In this document: piece by piece, positions 32,236 to 41,151 of the stretch
Layout: every line of letters starts with the position of its first letter
Numbering within the stretch: the first letter of the stretch is position 1
Assembly (NCBI RefSeq): GCF_013385635.1
Contig: NZ_JACAPR010000012.1
Coordinates: forward strand, 248,001-312,000
Direction: 5' to 3'
Length of the DNA: 64,000 nucleotides
Source of the DNA: Pseudomonas gingeri
GTDB lineage: Bacteria; Pseudomonadota; Gammaproteobacteria; Pseudomonadales; Pseudomonadaceae
The notes under the pieces: model-generated
What the model was told of the DNA's origin: nothing
Databases searched by the model: none
Seen by the model: only the letters and a program-made list of their open reading frames with translations
Made by a program: the position numbers and the translations under genes

Positions 32236-33918
32236 ATGAGCATGCTCAAAGACCCGTCTTCGAAGTACCGCGCGTTCCCGACCATCAACCTCCCGGATCG
32301 CACCTGGCCGTCGAAAACCATCACCAGCGTACCGATCTGGTGCAGCTCCGACCTGCGCGACGGCAACCAGTCGCTGATCGAACCGATGGACGCGGTGAAG
32401 AAGCTGCGCTTCTGGAAAACCCTGGTCAGCGTTGGCGTCAAGGAAATCGAAGCCTCCTTCCCGGCCGCTTCGCAAACCGACTTCGACTTCGTCCGTACGC
32501 TGATCGAAGAAGGCCATATCCCGGACGACACCACCATCCAGGTGCTGACCCAGGCCCGTGAAGACCTGATCGCCCGCACTTTCGAATCCCTGCGCGGTGC
32601 CAAGAAGGCCATCGTGCACCTCTACAACGCCACCAGCCCGTCGTTCCGCCGCATCGTCTTCAACCAGGACAAGCAAGGCGTGAAGGACATCGCGGTGAAC
32701 GCGGCCAAGCTGTTCGTCAAATACGCCGCCCAGCAGCCGGAAACCCAGTGGCAGTTCGAGTACTCGCCGGAAACCTTCAGCGCCACCGAACTGGAGTTCG
32801 CCAAGGAAGTCTGTGACGCGGTGATCGAGGTCTGGAACCCGACGCCCGAGCACAAGGTGATCCTCAACCTGCCGGCCACCGTCGAATGCGCCACGCCGAA
32901 CATCTACGCCGACCAGATCGAGTGGTTCGGTCGCCATATCAGCCGTCGTGACAGCGTGATCATCAGCCTGCACACCCACAACGACCGTGGCACCGGCGTA
33001 GCCGCCACCGAGCTGGGCCTGATGGCCGGCGCCGACCGTGTCGAAGGCTGCCTGTTCGGCAACGGCGAACGTACCGGTAACGTCGACCTGGTGACCGTGG
33101 CCCTGAACATGTACACCCAGGGGCTCAACCCCGAGCTGGACTTCTCCGATATCGATGGCGTGCGCAAGGTCGTCGAGGAGTGCAACCAGATCCAGGTGCA
33201 CCCACGTCATCCGTATGTCGGCGACCTGGTGCACACCGCGTTCTCCGGCTCCCACCAGGACGCGATCCGCAAGGGCTTCGCCCAACAGAAAGCCGATGGC
33301 CTGTGGGAAGTGCCGTACCTGCCGATCGACCCGGCCGACATCGGTCGCAGCTACGAGGCGGTGATCCGTGTCAACAGCCAGTCGGGCAAGGGCGGCATCG
33401 CCTACCTGCTGGAACAGGAATACGGCATCAGCCTGCCACGTCGCATGCAGATCGAGTTCAGCCAGGTGGTGCAGCGCGAAACCGATCGCCTCGGCCTGGA
33501 AATGACCGCGCAGCAGATCCACGCCCTGCTCCACAGCGAATACCTGCAGGCCAACACCCCGTACGCGCTGGTCAGCCATCGCCTGCAGGAAGAGAACGGT
33601 CACAGCGCCGTGGAAGTGGAAGTCTCCGGCAAGGGCCAGGGCGAAACCAACCTGCACTGGCGCGGCAAAGGCAACGGCGCCCTGGAAGCCCTGGTGGCCG
33701 GCCTGCCGGTTCCGGTGGAAATCATGGACTATAACGAGCACGCCATCGGTGCCGGGACCAATGCCAAGGCAGCGGCCTATATCGAGCTGCGAGTGAACGG
33801 CGAACGTGCGGTACACGGCGTGGGTATCGATGAAAACATCACCACCGCCAGCTTCAAGGCCCTGTTCAGCGCGCTGAACCGCTCGCTGAGTCAGGTGGAT
33901 GCCACCAAGGCGGCATAA
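32236..33918 (+). CDS. leuA: 2-isopropylmalate synthase LeuA
   Basis: The ATG at 32236 with AAGGA ahead gives 560 residues, the long LeuA form. The barrel holds the metal-binding segment CSSDLRDGNQSLIEPM and the HTHNDRGTGVAATELG His pair; the C-terminal 100 or so residues form the leucine-binding regulatory domain (EVEVSGKGQGETNLHW...). It condenses acetyl-CoA with 2-oxoisovalerate, the first step to leucine, and is normally feedback-inhibited by leucine. It is a single-gene unit here, bounded by a terminator and REP blocks. Confidence 0.96.
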   Translation: MSMLKDPSSKYRAFPTINLPDRTWPSKTITSVPIWCSSDLRDGNQSLIEPMDAVKKLRFWKTLVSVGVKEIEASFPAASQTDFDFVRTLIEEGHIPDDTTIQVLTQAREDLIARTFESLRGAKKAIVHLYNATSPSFRRIVFNQDKQGVKDIAVNAAKLFVKYAAQQPETQWQFEYSPETFSATELEFAKEVCDAVIEVWNPTPEHKVILNLPATVECATPNIYADQIEWFGRHISRRDSVIISLHTHNDRGTGVAATELGLMAGADRVEGCLFGNGERTGNVDLVTVALNMYTQGLNPELDFSDIDGVRKVVEECNQIQVHPRHPYVGDLVHTAFSGSHQDAIRKGFAQQKADGLWEVPYLPIDPADIGRSYEAVIRVNSQSGKGGIAYLLEQEYGISLPRRMQIEFSQVVQRETDRLGLEMTAQQIHALLHSEYLQANTPYALVSHRLQEENGHSAVEVEVSGKGQGETNLHWRGKGNGALEALVAGLPVPVEIMDYNEHAIGAGTNAKAAAYIELRVNGERAVHGVGIDENITTASFKALFSALNRSLSQVDATKAA

Positions 33919-33934
33919 ACGCCGACTGCAATGA

Positions 33935-33970
33935 AAAGGCCCCGGTGGTGAAAACCCCCGGGGCCTTTTT
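33935..33970 (+). terminator. leuA terminator
   Basis: AAAGGCCCCGG pairs with CCGGGGCCTTT, and the stem ends in a T-run (33965-33970). It lies 17 bases after the leuA stop. Confidence 0.9.
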
Positions 33971-33986
33971 GTGCGTTCGAGTATGC

Positions 33987-34197
33987 CATCGCCGGCTCCC
34001 ACAGGTAGGGGCTTTGCCGCAGAATACCAGCGCCTCCAGGACTTTGTAGGAGCTGGCTTGCCGGCGATGAGGCCCGCAAGCCCTGCTGCGACTATTCGAA
34101 CGCCATCGCCAGCAAGCCGGCTCCCACAGGAGAGCATGCCAAACCGCAGATCAGCCTGCGCCACGAATCCCTTGTGGGAGCCGGCTTGCTGGCAATG
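33987..34197. repeat. REP cluster downstream of leuA
   Basis: A half REP (33987-34003), a full inverted doublet (34045-34129) and a further single REP (34172-34197) fill the gap between the leuA terminator and the amidase gene. The part 34000-34129 resembles the block upstream of leuA, including non-REP spacer DNA. Confidence 0.85.
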
Positions 34198-34212
34198 AAC
34201 GATAACGCGGCG

Positions 34213-35007
34213 TTACTGATTCAACACAAAGGTATCGGCATCCAGGTTGGCCGGAAAACGCTCACGATAAGCGGCCAACTCCGCCGCGCTCAAGGTCACC
34301 TGGAAGACCCCGTCGGCCTCGCCGGTACCCAGCAACGATTCACCCTGGAAATCCAGCACCTGGCTGTCGCCGGTATAGGAGAAACCCTTGCCATCCGTGC
34401 CTATGCGGTTCACGGCCGCCACGTAGCACAGGTTCTCGATCGCCCGGGCCGGCAGCAGGCGATTCCAGTGCAGGCGCCGTGCTCCCGGCCAGTTGGCAGT
34501 GTAGAGCAACAGGTCAGTGTCCTGGGCATCCCGGCTCCAGACCGGGAAACGCAGGTCGTAGCAGATCAGCGGACGAACCCGCCAGCCCTTGAGCTCGAAC
34601 TGTACCTGACGCTCACCCGGGGTGTAATGATTGTGCTCGCCAGCCATGCGGAACAGGTGGCGCTTGTCGTAGTGCAAGACCTCGCCATCCGGCCGCGCCC
34701 ACAACAGGCGGTTACGGTGACTGCCATCGGCGGCGCGGATAATCACGCTGCCGGTGATCACCGCATCGAGCTTTTGTGCCTGCTCGCGCAACCAGTCGCT
34801 GGCCGGACCGTTTTCGGCTTCGGCCAGGGTCTGCGACTCCATGGAAAAACCGGTGGTGAACATCTCCGGCAGGATCACCAGATCCGCCCCCGCGGCCTGC
34901 TCCAGCAGCAGCTCGAAATGTTCGAGGTTGGCCTGGCGGTCGTGCCAGGCCAGGGTGGTCTGCACCAGCGCCACTTTCAGGTCAGGCAATGAACTCAGAT
35001 CACGCAT
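34213..35007 (-). CDS. Omega-amidase YafV-type (nitrilase superfamily)
   Basis: A 264-residue nitrilase-fold enzyme. The Glu-Lys-Cys triad is Glu48 (LPEMF), Lys115 (YDKRHLF) and Cys149 (ICYDLRFP). Relatives hydrolyse 2-oxoglutaramate (and 2-oxosuccinamate), the products of glutamine or asparagine transaminases. Its start lies inside the end of the aminotransferase gene (13-base overlap), which supports a shared pathway: transaminase, then amidase. Cytosolic. Confidence 0.9.
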   Translation of the reverse strand: MRDLSSLPDLKVALVQTTLAWHDRQANLEHFELLLEQAAGADLVILPEMFTTGFSMESQTLAEAENGPASDWLREQAQKLDAVITGSVIIRAADGSHRNRLLWARPDGEVLHYDKRHLFRMAGEHNHYTPGERQVQFELKGWRVRPLICYDLRFPVWSRDAQDTDLLLYTANWPGARRLHWNRLLPARAIENLCYVAAVNRIGTDGKGFSYTGDSQVLDFQGESLLGTGEADGVFQVTLSAAELAAYRERFPANLDADTFVLNQ

Positions 35008-36143
35008 AACTTCTCCGCAGCTTCACGCAACGTCTCTTCGCGCTTGGCAAAACACAGACGCACCAGACGCTGGCCTTCCGGTGGATGCTGATAGAACACC
35101 GAGACCGGAATCGCCGCCACACCGTGCTCGCGGGTCATCCATACCGCCATGTCGACATCGTTCAGATCCGGACGAATCCGCGAGTAGTCGACCAACTGGA
35201 AGTAGGTCCCCGCCACCCGCTTGAAGCTGAAGCGCGACTGGCTGAGCAGGTCACAGAACAGGTCACGCTTCTGCTGATAGAACGCCGGCAGTTGCTCGAC
35301 ATGCTCGGGATGCGCCTCCATGTAATCGGCCAGGGCATATTGCAGCGGGGTCACGCCGCAGAAGCTGACGTACTGGTGCACCTTGCGCAGCTCGGCGGTC
35401 AAGGCTGGCGGCGCAATCACATAGCCGGTCTTCCAGCCAGTGACGTGATAGGTCTTGCCGAACGAGCTGACGACAAAGGCGCGCTGATACAGGGACTCAT
35501 GGGCCAGCACGCTGGCGTGGGGCACGCCATCGAACACCAGGTGTTCATAGACCTCGTCGCTGACCACATAGATATCGCGGTCGGCGATCAGCGTTGCCAG
35601 TTGATCCAGCTCGGCATGGCTGATCAGCGCACCACTGGGGTTGTGCGGACTGTTGAGGATGATCATGCGGGTGCGCGGGCTCAGCGCATCGGTGAGCTTC
35701 TGCCAGTCGATGGAAAAGTCATCCAGCCCGAGTTGCACATGCACGCAACGCCCACCGGCCAATTCCACCGAAGGTTCGTAGCTGTCATAACTGGGGTCGA
35801 AGACGATCACTTCATCGCCAGGATGAATCACCGCCTGGATTGCGCAGAAGATCCCCTGGGTCGCGCCGGGGGTGATGGTCACCTCCGCATCGGCGTTCAC
35901 ATGGACGCCGTAGCTACGGGAGACCTTCGCCGCCACCTGCTGGCGCAGGGCCGGCAGACCGGTCATTGGCGCATACTGGTTGTGGCCACTGGCGATATGC
36001 CGGCCAACCGCATCGCGCAGGGCTTGCGGACCATCGAAGTCAGGGAAGCCCTGGGACAGGTTCAGCGCGCCGGTTTCCACCGCGAGCTGGGACATCCGGG
36101 TAAAGATAGTGGTGCCGACATTCGGCAGCTTGCTGGTGATCAT
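34995..36143 (-). CDS. Methionine/glutamine aminotransferase, YbdL type
   Basis: The ATG at 36143 gives 382 residues. It is a class I PLP aminotransferase with the PLP Lys at 230 (SSFGKTYHVTGWK), the NSPHNPSG loop and the SDEVYEHL Asp. The family YbdL/KAT prefers methionine, phenylalanine and glutamine with various keto acids, and often recycles the keto acid of methionine. Coupled by overlap to the omega-amidase gene, which would pull the reaction forward. Expressed from a start about 115 bases from the der terminator. Confidence 0.88.
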   Translation of the reverse strand: MITSKLPNVGTTIFTRMSQLAVETGALNLSQGFPDFDGPQALRDAVGRHIASGHNQYAPMTGLPALRQQVAAKVSRSYGVHVNADAEVTITPGATQGIFCAIQAVIHPGDEVIVFDPSYDSYEPSVELAGGRCVHVQLGLDDFSIDWQKLTDALSPRTRMIILNSPHNPSGALISHAELDQLATLIADRDIYVVSDEVYEHLVFDGVPHASVLAHESLYQRAFVVSSFGKTYHVTGWKTGYVIAPPALTAELRKVHQYVSFCGVTPLQYALADYMEAHPEHVEQLPAFYQQKRDLFCDLLSQSRFSFKRVAGTYFQLVDYSRIRPDLNDVDMAVWMTREHGVAAIPVSVFYQHPPEGQRLVRLCFAKREETLREAAEKLCVI

Positions 36144-36220
36144 GGGGCCGTTTTCCCTGCTGAACACCCGGCTCTACGACGGCACGGGAGGCTTCGAGGA
36201 TAACGTATCCGCCAGGCATG

Positions 36221-36241
36221 AAAAAGGGCGCCTGAGCGCCC
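36221..36241 (-). terminator. der terminator
   Basis: GGGCGC and GCGCCC stem with a four-base loop at 36226-36241, followed on the minus strand by a T-run (36225-36221). It lies about 17 bases after the der stop. Confidence 0.85.
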
Positions 36242-36257
36242 GTTTTCCAGCCCTGTA

Positions 36258-37733
36258 TCAGCGTTTTTTGTCGCGACGCTTTTTATCGGCCTTCTTGTGG
36301 TGCGACATCATCCGGCGCTTCTTGTTGACCTGGCGGTCGGTCAGTGCCGTCTTGTTGCCTTCGTACGGGTTATCGCCGCCCTTGAATTCGATGCGGATCG
36401 GCGTCCCCACCAGCTTCAGCACGCGACGGTAGGTATTTTCCAGATAACGCACGTACGACTTCGGCACCTTGTCGATCTGGTTGCCGTGGATCACGATCAG
36501 CGGCGGGTTGGCCCCACCCAAGTGCGCGTAACGCAGCTTGATCCGGCGGCTGTTGACCATGGGCGGCGCATGTTCGCTCACCGCATCTTCGAGGATCTGG
36601 GTCAGGCGGCTGGTCGGCCAGCGGGTGACCGCCGACTTGAACGAGTTCTGCACCGATTGGTACAGGTTGCCCACGCCCGTGCCGTGCAAGGCCGAGATAA
36701 AGTGGATATCGGCGAAGTCGACGAAGAACAGCCGGCGTTCCAGCTCGATCTTGACGAAATCACGCTCGCCGGGGGTCATGCCGTCCCACTTGTTCAGCGC
36801 GATGACCAGCGCACGACCGGACTCCAGGGCGAAACCGAGCAGGTTGAGGTCGTGGTCGACCACCCCTTCCCGGGCGTCCATGACGAAGATCACGACGTTG
36901 GCGTCCTTGATCGCCTGCAGGGTTTTCACCACGGAGAACTTTTCGACTTCCTCGTGGATCTTGCCGCGCTTGCGCACACCGGCGGTGTCGATCAGCGTGT
37001 ACTTCTCCTCGTTGCGTTCGAACGGGATGTAGATGCTGTCGCGGGTAGTGCCCGGCTGGTCGTAGACGATAACCCGGTCTTCACCGAGCATGCGGTTGAC
37101 CAGGGTCGACTTGCCGACGTTCGGCCGACCGATAATGGCGATCTTGATGCCATCCTTCTCGCTCGGACCAGGAATGCGCTTGGCTTCTTCACCCTCGGCG
37201 ACTTCTTCGGCTTCGCCGTCTTCCGGCTCTTCCTCGTCGTCTTTCGGGAAATCGCGCAGGGCGATTTCCAGCATCTGGGTGATACCGCGACCGTGGGCAC
37301 CGGCGATCGGGATCGCATCACCCAGGCCCATCGGGCTGAACTCGGCGCGGGCCATGTCCGGGTCGATGTTGTCGACCTTGTTGGCGACCACGTAGGAACG
37401 CTTGTTACGCTTGCGCAGGTGCTCGCCGATCATCTGGTCGGCGGCGGTGAAGCCGGCCTTGGCATCCACCAGGAACAGCACGACATCGGCTTCTTCAATG
37501 GCCAGCAGCGACTGCTCGGCCATTTTTTCGTCCATGCCATGCTCGTCGCCGGAGATGCCGCCGGTGTCGATCAGGATATAGGAGCGCCCTTGCCACTTTG
37601 CCTCACCGTATTGGCGATCACGGGTCAGACCGGACAAGTCGCCGACGATGGCATCGCGAGTCCTGGTCAGGCGGTTGAACAAGGTGGACTTGCCGACGTT
37701 CGGTCGGCCCACCAGGGCGATTACGGGAACCAT
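36258..37733 (-). CDS. der: Ribosome-associated GTPase Der (EngA)
   Basis: From ATG 37733 (GGAG six bases ahead) the protein has 491 residues. It has the two tandem GTPase domains of Der, each with its P-loop: GRPNVGKSTLFNRL near residue 8 and GRPNVGKSTLVNRM in the middle, plus DTGG and DTAG G3 motifs and NKVD/NKWD G4 motifs. An acidic linker (EEEPEDGEAEEVAEGEE) joins them, a KH-like domain follows, and the tail is Lys/Arg-rich. It takes part in 50S subunit assembly. It lies just after a terminator-like hairpin (see next entry). Confidence 0.97.
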   Translation of the reverse strand: MVPVIALVGRPNVGKSTLFNRLTRTRDAIVGDLSGLTRDRQYGEAKWQGRSYILIDTGGISGDEHGMDEKMAEQSLLAIEEADVVLFLVDAKAGFTAADQMIGEHLRKRNKRSYVVANKVDNIDPDMARAEFSPMGLGDAIPIAGAHGRGITQMLEIALRDFPKDDEEEPEDGEAEEVAEGEEAKRIPGPSEKDGIKIAIIGRPNVGKSTLVNRMLGEDRVIVYDQPGTTRDSIYIPFERNEEKYTLIDTAGVRKRGKIHEEVEKFSVVKTLQAIKDANVVIFVMDAREGVVDHDLNLLGFALESGRALVIALNKWDGMTPGERDFVKIELERRLFFVDFADIHFISALHGTGVGNLYQSVQNSFKSAVTRWPTSRLTQILEDAVSEHAPPMVNSRRIKLRYAHLGGANPPLIVIHGNQIDKVPKSYVRYLENTYRRVLKLVGTPIRIEFKGGDNPYEGNKTALTDRQVNKKRRMMSHHKKADKKRRDKKR

Positions 37734-37765
37734 GCGGCTCTCCACTTCGTTATTTCAGAAAATAC

Positions 37766-37858
37766 AAAAGCCGCTGCGAGGCAGCGGCTGGTGCTCGGGG
37801 CAGCACCGAAGGGTGCCGCAAACCTCGTGAAACGAGGCCGCCTGGGGTTACCCCCAAG
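37766..37858 (-). ncRNA. Candidate small RNA or structured der leader with four tandem hairpins
   Basis: The 280-base gap between bamB and der holds, read on the minus strand, four successive stems: TGGGG/CCCCA (37856-37843), CCTCGT/ACGAGG (37837-37823), GCACC/GGTGC (37816-37803) and AGCCGCTGC/GCAGCGGCT (37789-37769), the last followed by TTTTGTATTTT. A TATGCT box (37863-37858 on this strand) could be a -10 but I see no good -35. The last stem is a good Rho-independent terminator 33 bases before der. Either a short RNA is made here or it is an attenuating leader for der. Confidence 0.5.
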
Positions 37859-38011
37859 CATAGTCAAACCTGTTTTTGCGCCTGAAGTGCCTGCGCTCGA
37901 TCATGCGGCGTTGAAGATCAGTTCGCAATGCTCATTGACAGACGTCAACTCCGCTTGCTCACTAATCTTCGCCTTGCCTGATCTTCGCTCGGCGACTTCA
38001 GGAGCTAAAAA

Positions 38012-39163
38012 CTACTTGATGGTCAGGGCTTCCAGTTTGCCGCTGTTGCCATACACGTAAATCATGTCACCTACCACCAGCGGACGGGCACGCAGGCCGT
38101 CGCTGTCGATACGCTCGCGACCGACGAAGCGACCGTCCACCTGGCTCAGCAGGTGCAGGTAGCCTTCGAAGTCACCGACCGCCACATAGCTGGAAAACAC
38201 TTCCGGAGCCGACAGCTGACGGCGAGCCAGGGAGTCGTTGCTCCAGATCGCGGTGGTGGAACGCTCGTCGACACCTTCCACGGTACCGGACGCCAAGGCA
38301 ACGTAGACGCTGCCGAAGCCCTGGGCGACACCCGCATAGCTGGAAGCATCACGCTGCCAGAGTACGCGACCGCTTTCCAGGTCCAGTGCGGCCATGCGGC
38401 CCTGGTAGCTGGCGACATACAGGGTGCCGCCGGACAACAGCAGGCCACCGTCGATATCGACCACGCGCTCCAGTTCCGAACGACCTTGTGGGATCGCCAC
38501 GCGGGTTTCCCAGGCCGGCACGCCGTTCTGGGTATCCAGCGCGACCACCTTGCCGCTCGACAGACCAGCCACCGCGAGGCGGTTGGTCACGATCGGCGCA
38601 CCGGTACCACGCAGGGTCAGTACCGCCGGGGTGCTGTCGTACAACCAGCGCTGGTTGCCGGTGGCGGCATCGAGGCCGATCACGCGGTCATCCTGGGTCT
38701 GTACCACCACCACGTCACCGTTGGTGGCCGGCGGAGCGAGGACTTCACTGGTCACGCGAGCGCGCCATTTCTCTTCGCCGCTGCTGGAATCCAGGGCAAT
38801 GATCTCACCCTTGAGAGTGCCCATCAGCACCAGGCCGTAGCCGACGCCGATCGCACCGGAAACCGGCAGTTCCAGGTCTTTTTTCCACTTCACGTCGCCG
38901 TTCATGCGGTCCATCGAGACCACCACGCCGGTCGCATCGGCCGCGTAGATGGTATCGCCGTCAACCGCCGGCACCAGCATGTTGTAGATCTTGCCCTGGC
39001 CATCACCGATGGAGCGGCTCCACTGCTTCTGCAGAACCACTTCTTCCTTGAAGGAAGTCAGCTCGGCCGGTGGCAGTTCTTTCTTGCTGTTGCTGCTGCA
39101 ACCCGCGGCCAGAATGGCCAGAGCCAGCAATGCTGCATGTTTCCAACGGATCACGTCACGCAT
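38012..39163 (-). CDS. bamB: Outer-membrane assembly lipoprotein BamB
   Basis: The ATG at 39163 overlaps the yfgM-type gene end by 8 bases and gives 383 residues. The lipobox is LAAGC (Cys22). The body shows eight-bladed PQQ-type propeller repeats (GDTIYAADATGVVVSMDRMNG, GEIIALDSSSGEEKW, RVIGLDAATGNQRW, GKVVALDTQNGVPAWE, GRMAALDLESGRVLWQ). It is the lipoprotein of the BAM complex that inserts outer-membrane barrels. Length compares with E. coli 392. Confidence 0.95.
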   Translation of the reverse strand: MRDVIRWKHAALLALAILAAGCSSNSKKELPPAELTSFKEEVVLQKQWSRSIGDGQGKIYNMLVPAVDGDTIYAADATGVVVSMDRMNGDVKWKKDLELPVSGAIGVGYGLVLMGTLKGEIIALDSSSGEEKWRARVTSEVLAPPATNGDVVVVQTQDDRVIGLDAATGNQRWLYDSTPAVLTLRGTGAPIVTNRLAVAGLSSGKVVALDTQNGVPAWETRVAIPQGRSELERVVDIDGGLLLSGGTLYVASYQGRMAALDLESGRVLWQRDASSYAGVAQGFGSVYVALASGTVEGVDERSTTAIWSNDSLARRQLSAPEVFSSYVAVGDFEGYLHLLSQVDGRFVGRERIDSDGLRARPLVVGDMIYVYGNSGKLEALTIK

Positions 39164-39797
39164 CCCCTTTGGCCAAGTCGTCGAGCTTGATTTGTAAGCC
39201 ACCGACCGCCGCTTCATCAGACAGCGCCGCCTTGGCCTTTTGGTACGCAGCATGGGCTTCATCGGTACGACCCAGTTGAACCAGCAGGTCCCCCTTGAGC
39301 TCTTCGCGACTGGCCAGGAACGCCTTGTCAGCATCGCCGTCGAGCAGTTTCAGTGCGTCGTCGACCTTGTTCTGTGCCGCCATCACCTGGGCCAGGCGCT
39401 GACGCGCGACTTCACCCAGGGTGGCATTGACCGGTTTGTCGACCACGGCCTTGAGCTCGGCGGCGGCATCGTCCAGCTTGCCGGTGTCGACCGCGACCTT
39501 CGCGACGAACAGGCTGCCGTACTGCGCGTAGGCGCTGCCACCGAACTGGGTGTTGAGCTTGCCGGCCAGGTCCGCGACGCGCGCAGGGTCAGGCTTGCCG
39601 TCAGGCGTCAGCGTGGACTCCAGCAGCTCCTGATAGAGCACCGAGGCGCCTTGCGACTGGTTGCCCTGATATTTGTGCCATGCCTGCCAGCCGAACACCA
39701 CCACCAGCGCCAACAGGCCGCCGGTGACCAGGGGTTTGCCGTTGCGCTGCCACCAGTCCTTCAACTCCGCCAGCTGATCATCTTCGGAACTCGACAC
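39156..39797 (-). CDS. YfgM-type ancillary SecYEG/chaperone protein
   Basis: A 213-residue protein with a short cytosolic N-terminus, one membrane helix (LVTGGLLALVVVFGWQAWH, about residues 24-42) and a periplasmic TPR-like domain. This matches E. coli YfgM, which interacts with the Sec translocon and periplasmic chaperones such as PpiD. The gene lies between hisS and bamB, as in E. coli, and its 3' end overlaps bamB. Confidence 0.88.
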   Translation of the reverse strand: MSSSEDDQLAELKDWWQRNGKPLVTGGLLALVVVFGWQAWHKYQGNQSQGASVLYQELLESTLTPDGKPDPARVADLAGKLNTQFGGSAYAQYGSLFVAKVAVDTGKLDDAAAELKAVVDKPVNATLGEVARQRLAQVMAAQNKVDDALKLLDGDADKAFLASREELKGDLLVQLGRTDEAHAAYQKAKAALSDEAAVGGLQIKLDDLAKGDA

Positions 39798-39838
39798 CCC
39801 AATACTCCTTATTCTCTAAATCGGCTGTTTTTACAGCT

Positions 39839-41128
39839 TCAACCCTGCACGACGCAGGTGGACAAGTGCTCGGAAAGAGCATCCCAGGCAATGCTTTGTT
39901 GCTCGCCCTGGCCACGCAGGGGTTTGAAACCTACCACTTGCTGAGCCAATTCGTCGTCTCCGAGAATCAAGGCGTACAGCGCACCACTCTTGTCAGCTTT
40001 CTTGAACTGGCTCTTGAAGCTACCGGCGCCGGCATTGACCTGCAGACGCAGGTTCGGCAACTGGTCGCGGACTTTCTCGCTCAGGGCCAGTGCCGCCAGT
40101 TCGGCAGCCTCGCCGAACGCGCACAGGTAGACATCGACCTGGCGGGCAATCTCTTGCGGCACCTGCTCCAGGGTTTCCAGCAGCAGGATCAGGCGCTCGA
40201 TGCCCATGGCAAAACCCACGCCGGGGGTCGGCTTGCCGCCCATCTGTTCCACCAGGCCGTCATAACGACCACCGGCACACACGGTGCCCTGGGCGCCCAA
40301 CTGGTCGGTGACCCATTCGAAAACGGTCTTGCTGTAGTAATCCAGGCCGCGCACCAGCTTCGGATTGATCACGTACGGAATACCGGCGGCATCCAGGCGG
40401 GCCTTGAGGCCTTCGAAGTGCAGGCGGGATTCTTCGTCGAGGTAATCGGCGAGCTTCGGTGCATCGACCAAGACCGCCTGGGTATCGGCGTTCTTGGTAT
40501 CGAGCACGCGCAGCGGGTTAGTTTTCAAGCGGCGCTGGCTGTCTTCGTCCAACTGTTCGAGGCGCGCCGAGAGGAACTCCACCAGCGCTTCGCGATAACG
40601 GCCACGGGACTCGCTGGTGCCCAGGCTGTTGAGTTCGAGCTTGACCGCGTTGCGGATGCCCAGCAGGCCCCACAGGCGCCAGGTCAGCACGATCAGCTCG
40701 GCGTCGATGTCCGGACCGTCGATATTGAAGACTTCGCAACCGATCTGGTGGAACTGGCGATAACGACCTTTCTGCGGACGCTCGTGACGGAACATCGGGC
40801 CGATGTACCAGAGCTTCTGTGGCTGGCCACCACCGGTGATACCGTGCTCCAGCACTGCACGCACACAGGCCGCGGTGCCTTCCGGACGCAGGGTCAGGGA
40901 ATCGCCGTTGCGGTCCTCGAAGGTGTACATCTCTTTTTCGACGATGTCGGTCACTTCACCGATGGAACGCTTGAACAGTTCGGTGAACTCGACGATCGGC
41001 ATGCGGATCTGCTTGTAACCGTAGTTATCCAGCAAACGCGCGACGGTGCCCTCGAAATAACGCCACAGCGGCGTCTGCTCGGGCAGGATGTCGTTCATGC
41101 CACGAATGGCTTGCAAAGACTTGCTCAC
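39839..41128 (-). CDS. hisS: Histidyl-tRNA synthetase HisS
   Basis: A 429-residue class II synthetase. Motif 2 is PMFRHERPQKGRYRQFHQIGCEV, motif 3 is VGFAMGIERLILLL, and the histidine-binding loop is LVRGLDYYSKTVFEW. A C-terminal anticodon-binding domain begins near residue 330. It lies between ispG and the yfgM-type gene in the same direction. Confidence 0.97.
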   Translation of the reverse strand: MSKSLQAIRGMNDILPEQTPLWRYFEGTVARLLDNYGYKQIRMPIVEFTELFKRSIGEVTDIVEKEMYTFEDRNGDSLTLRPEGTAACVRAVLEHGITGGGQPQKLWYIGPMFRHERPQKGRYRQFHQIGCEVFNIDGPDIDAELIVLTWRLWGLLGIRNAVKLELNSLGTSESRGRYREALVEFLSARLEQLDEDSQRRLKTNPLRVLDTKNADTQAVLVDAPKLADYLDEESRLHFEGLKARLDAAGIPYVINPKLVRGLDYYSKTVFEWVTDQLGAQGTVCAGGRYDGLVEQMGGKPTPGVGFAMGIERLILLLETLEQVPQEIARQVDVYLCAFGEAAELAALALSEKVRDQLPNLRLQVNAGAGSFKSQFKKADKSGALYALILGDDELAQQVVGFKPLRGQGEQQSIAWDALSEHLSTCVVQG

Positions 41129-41151
41129 AGATTTTCCTTAAATTCTTCGTT

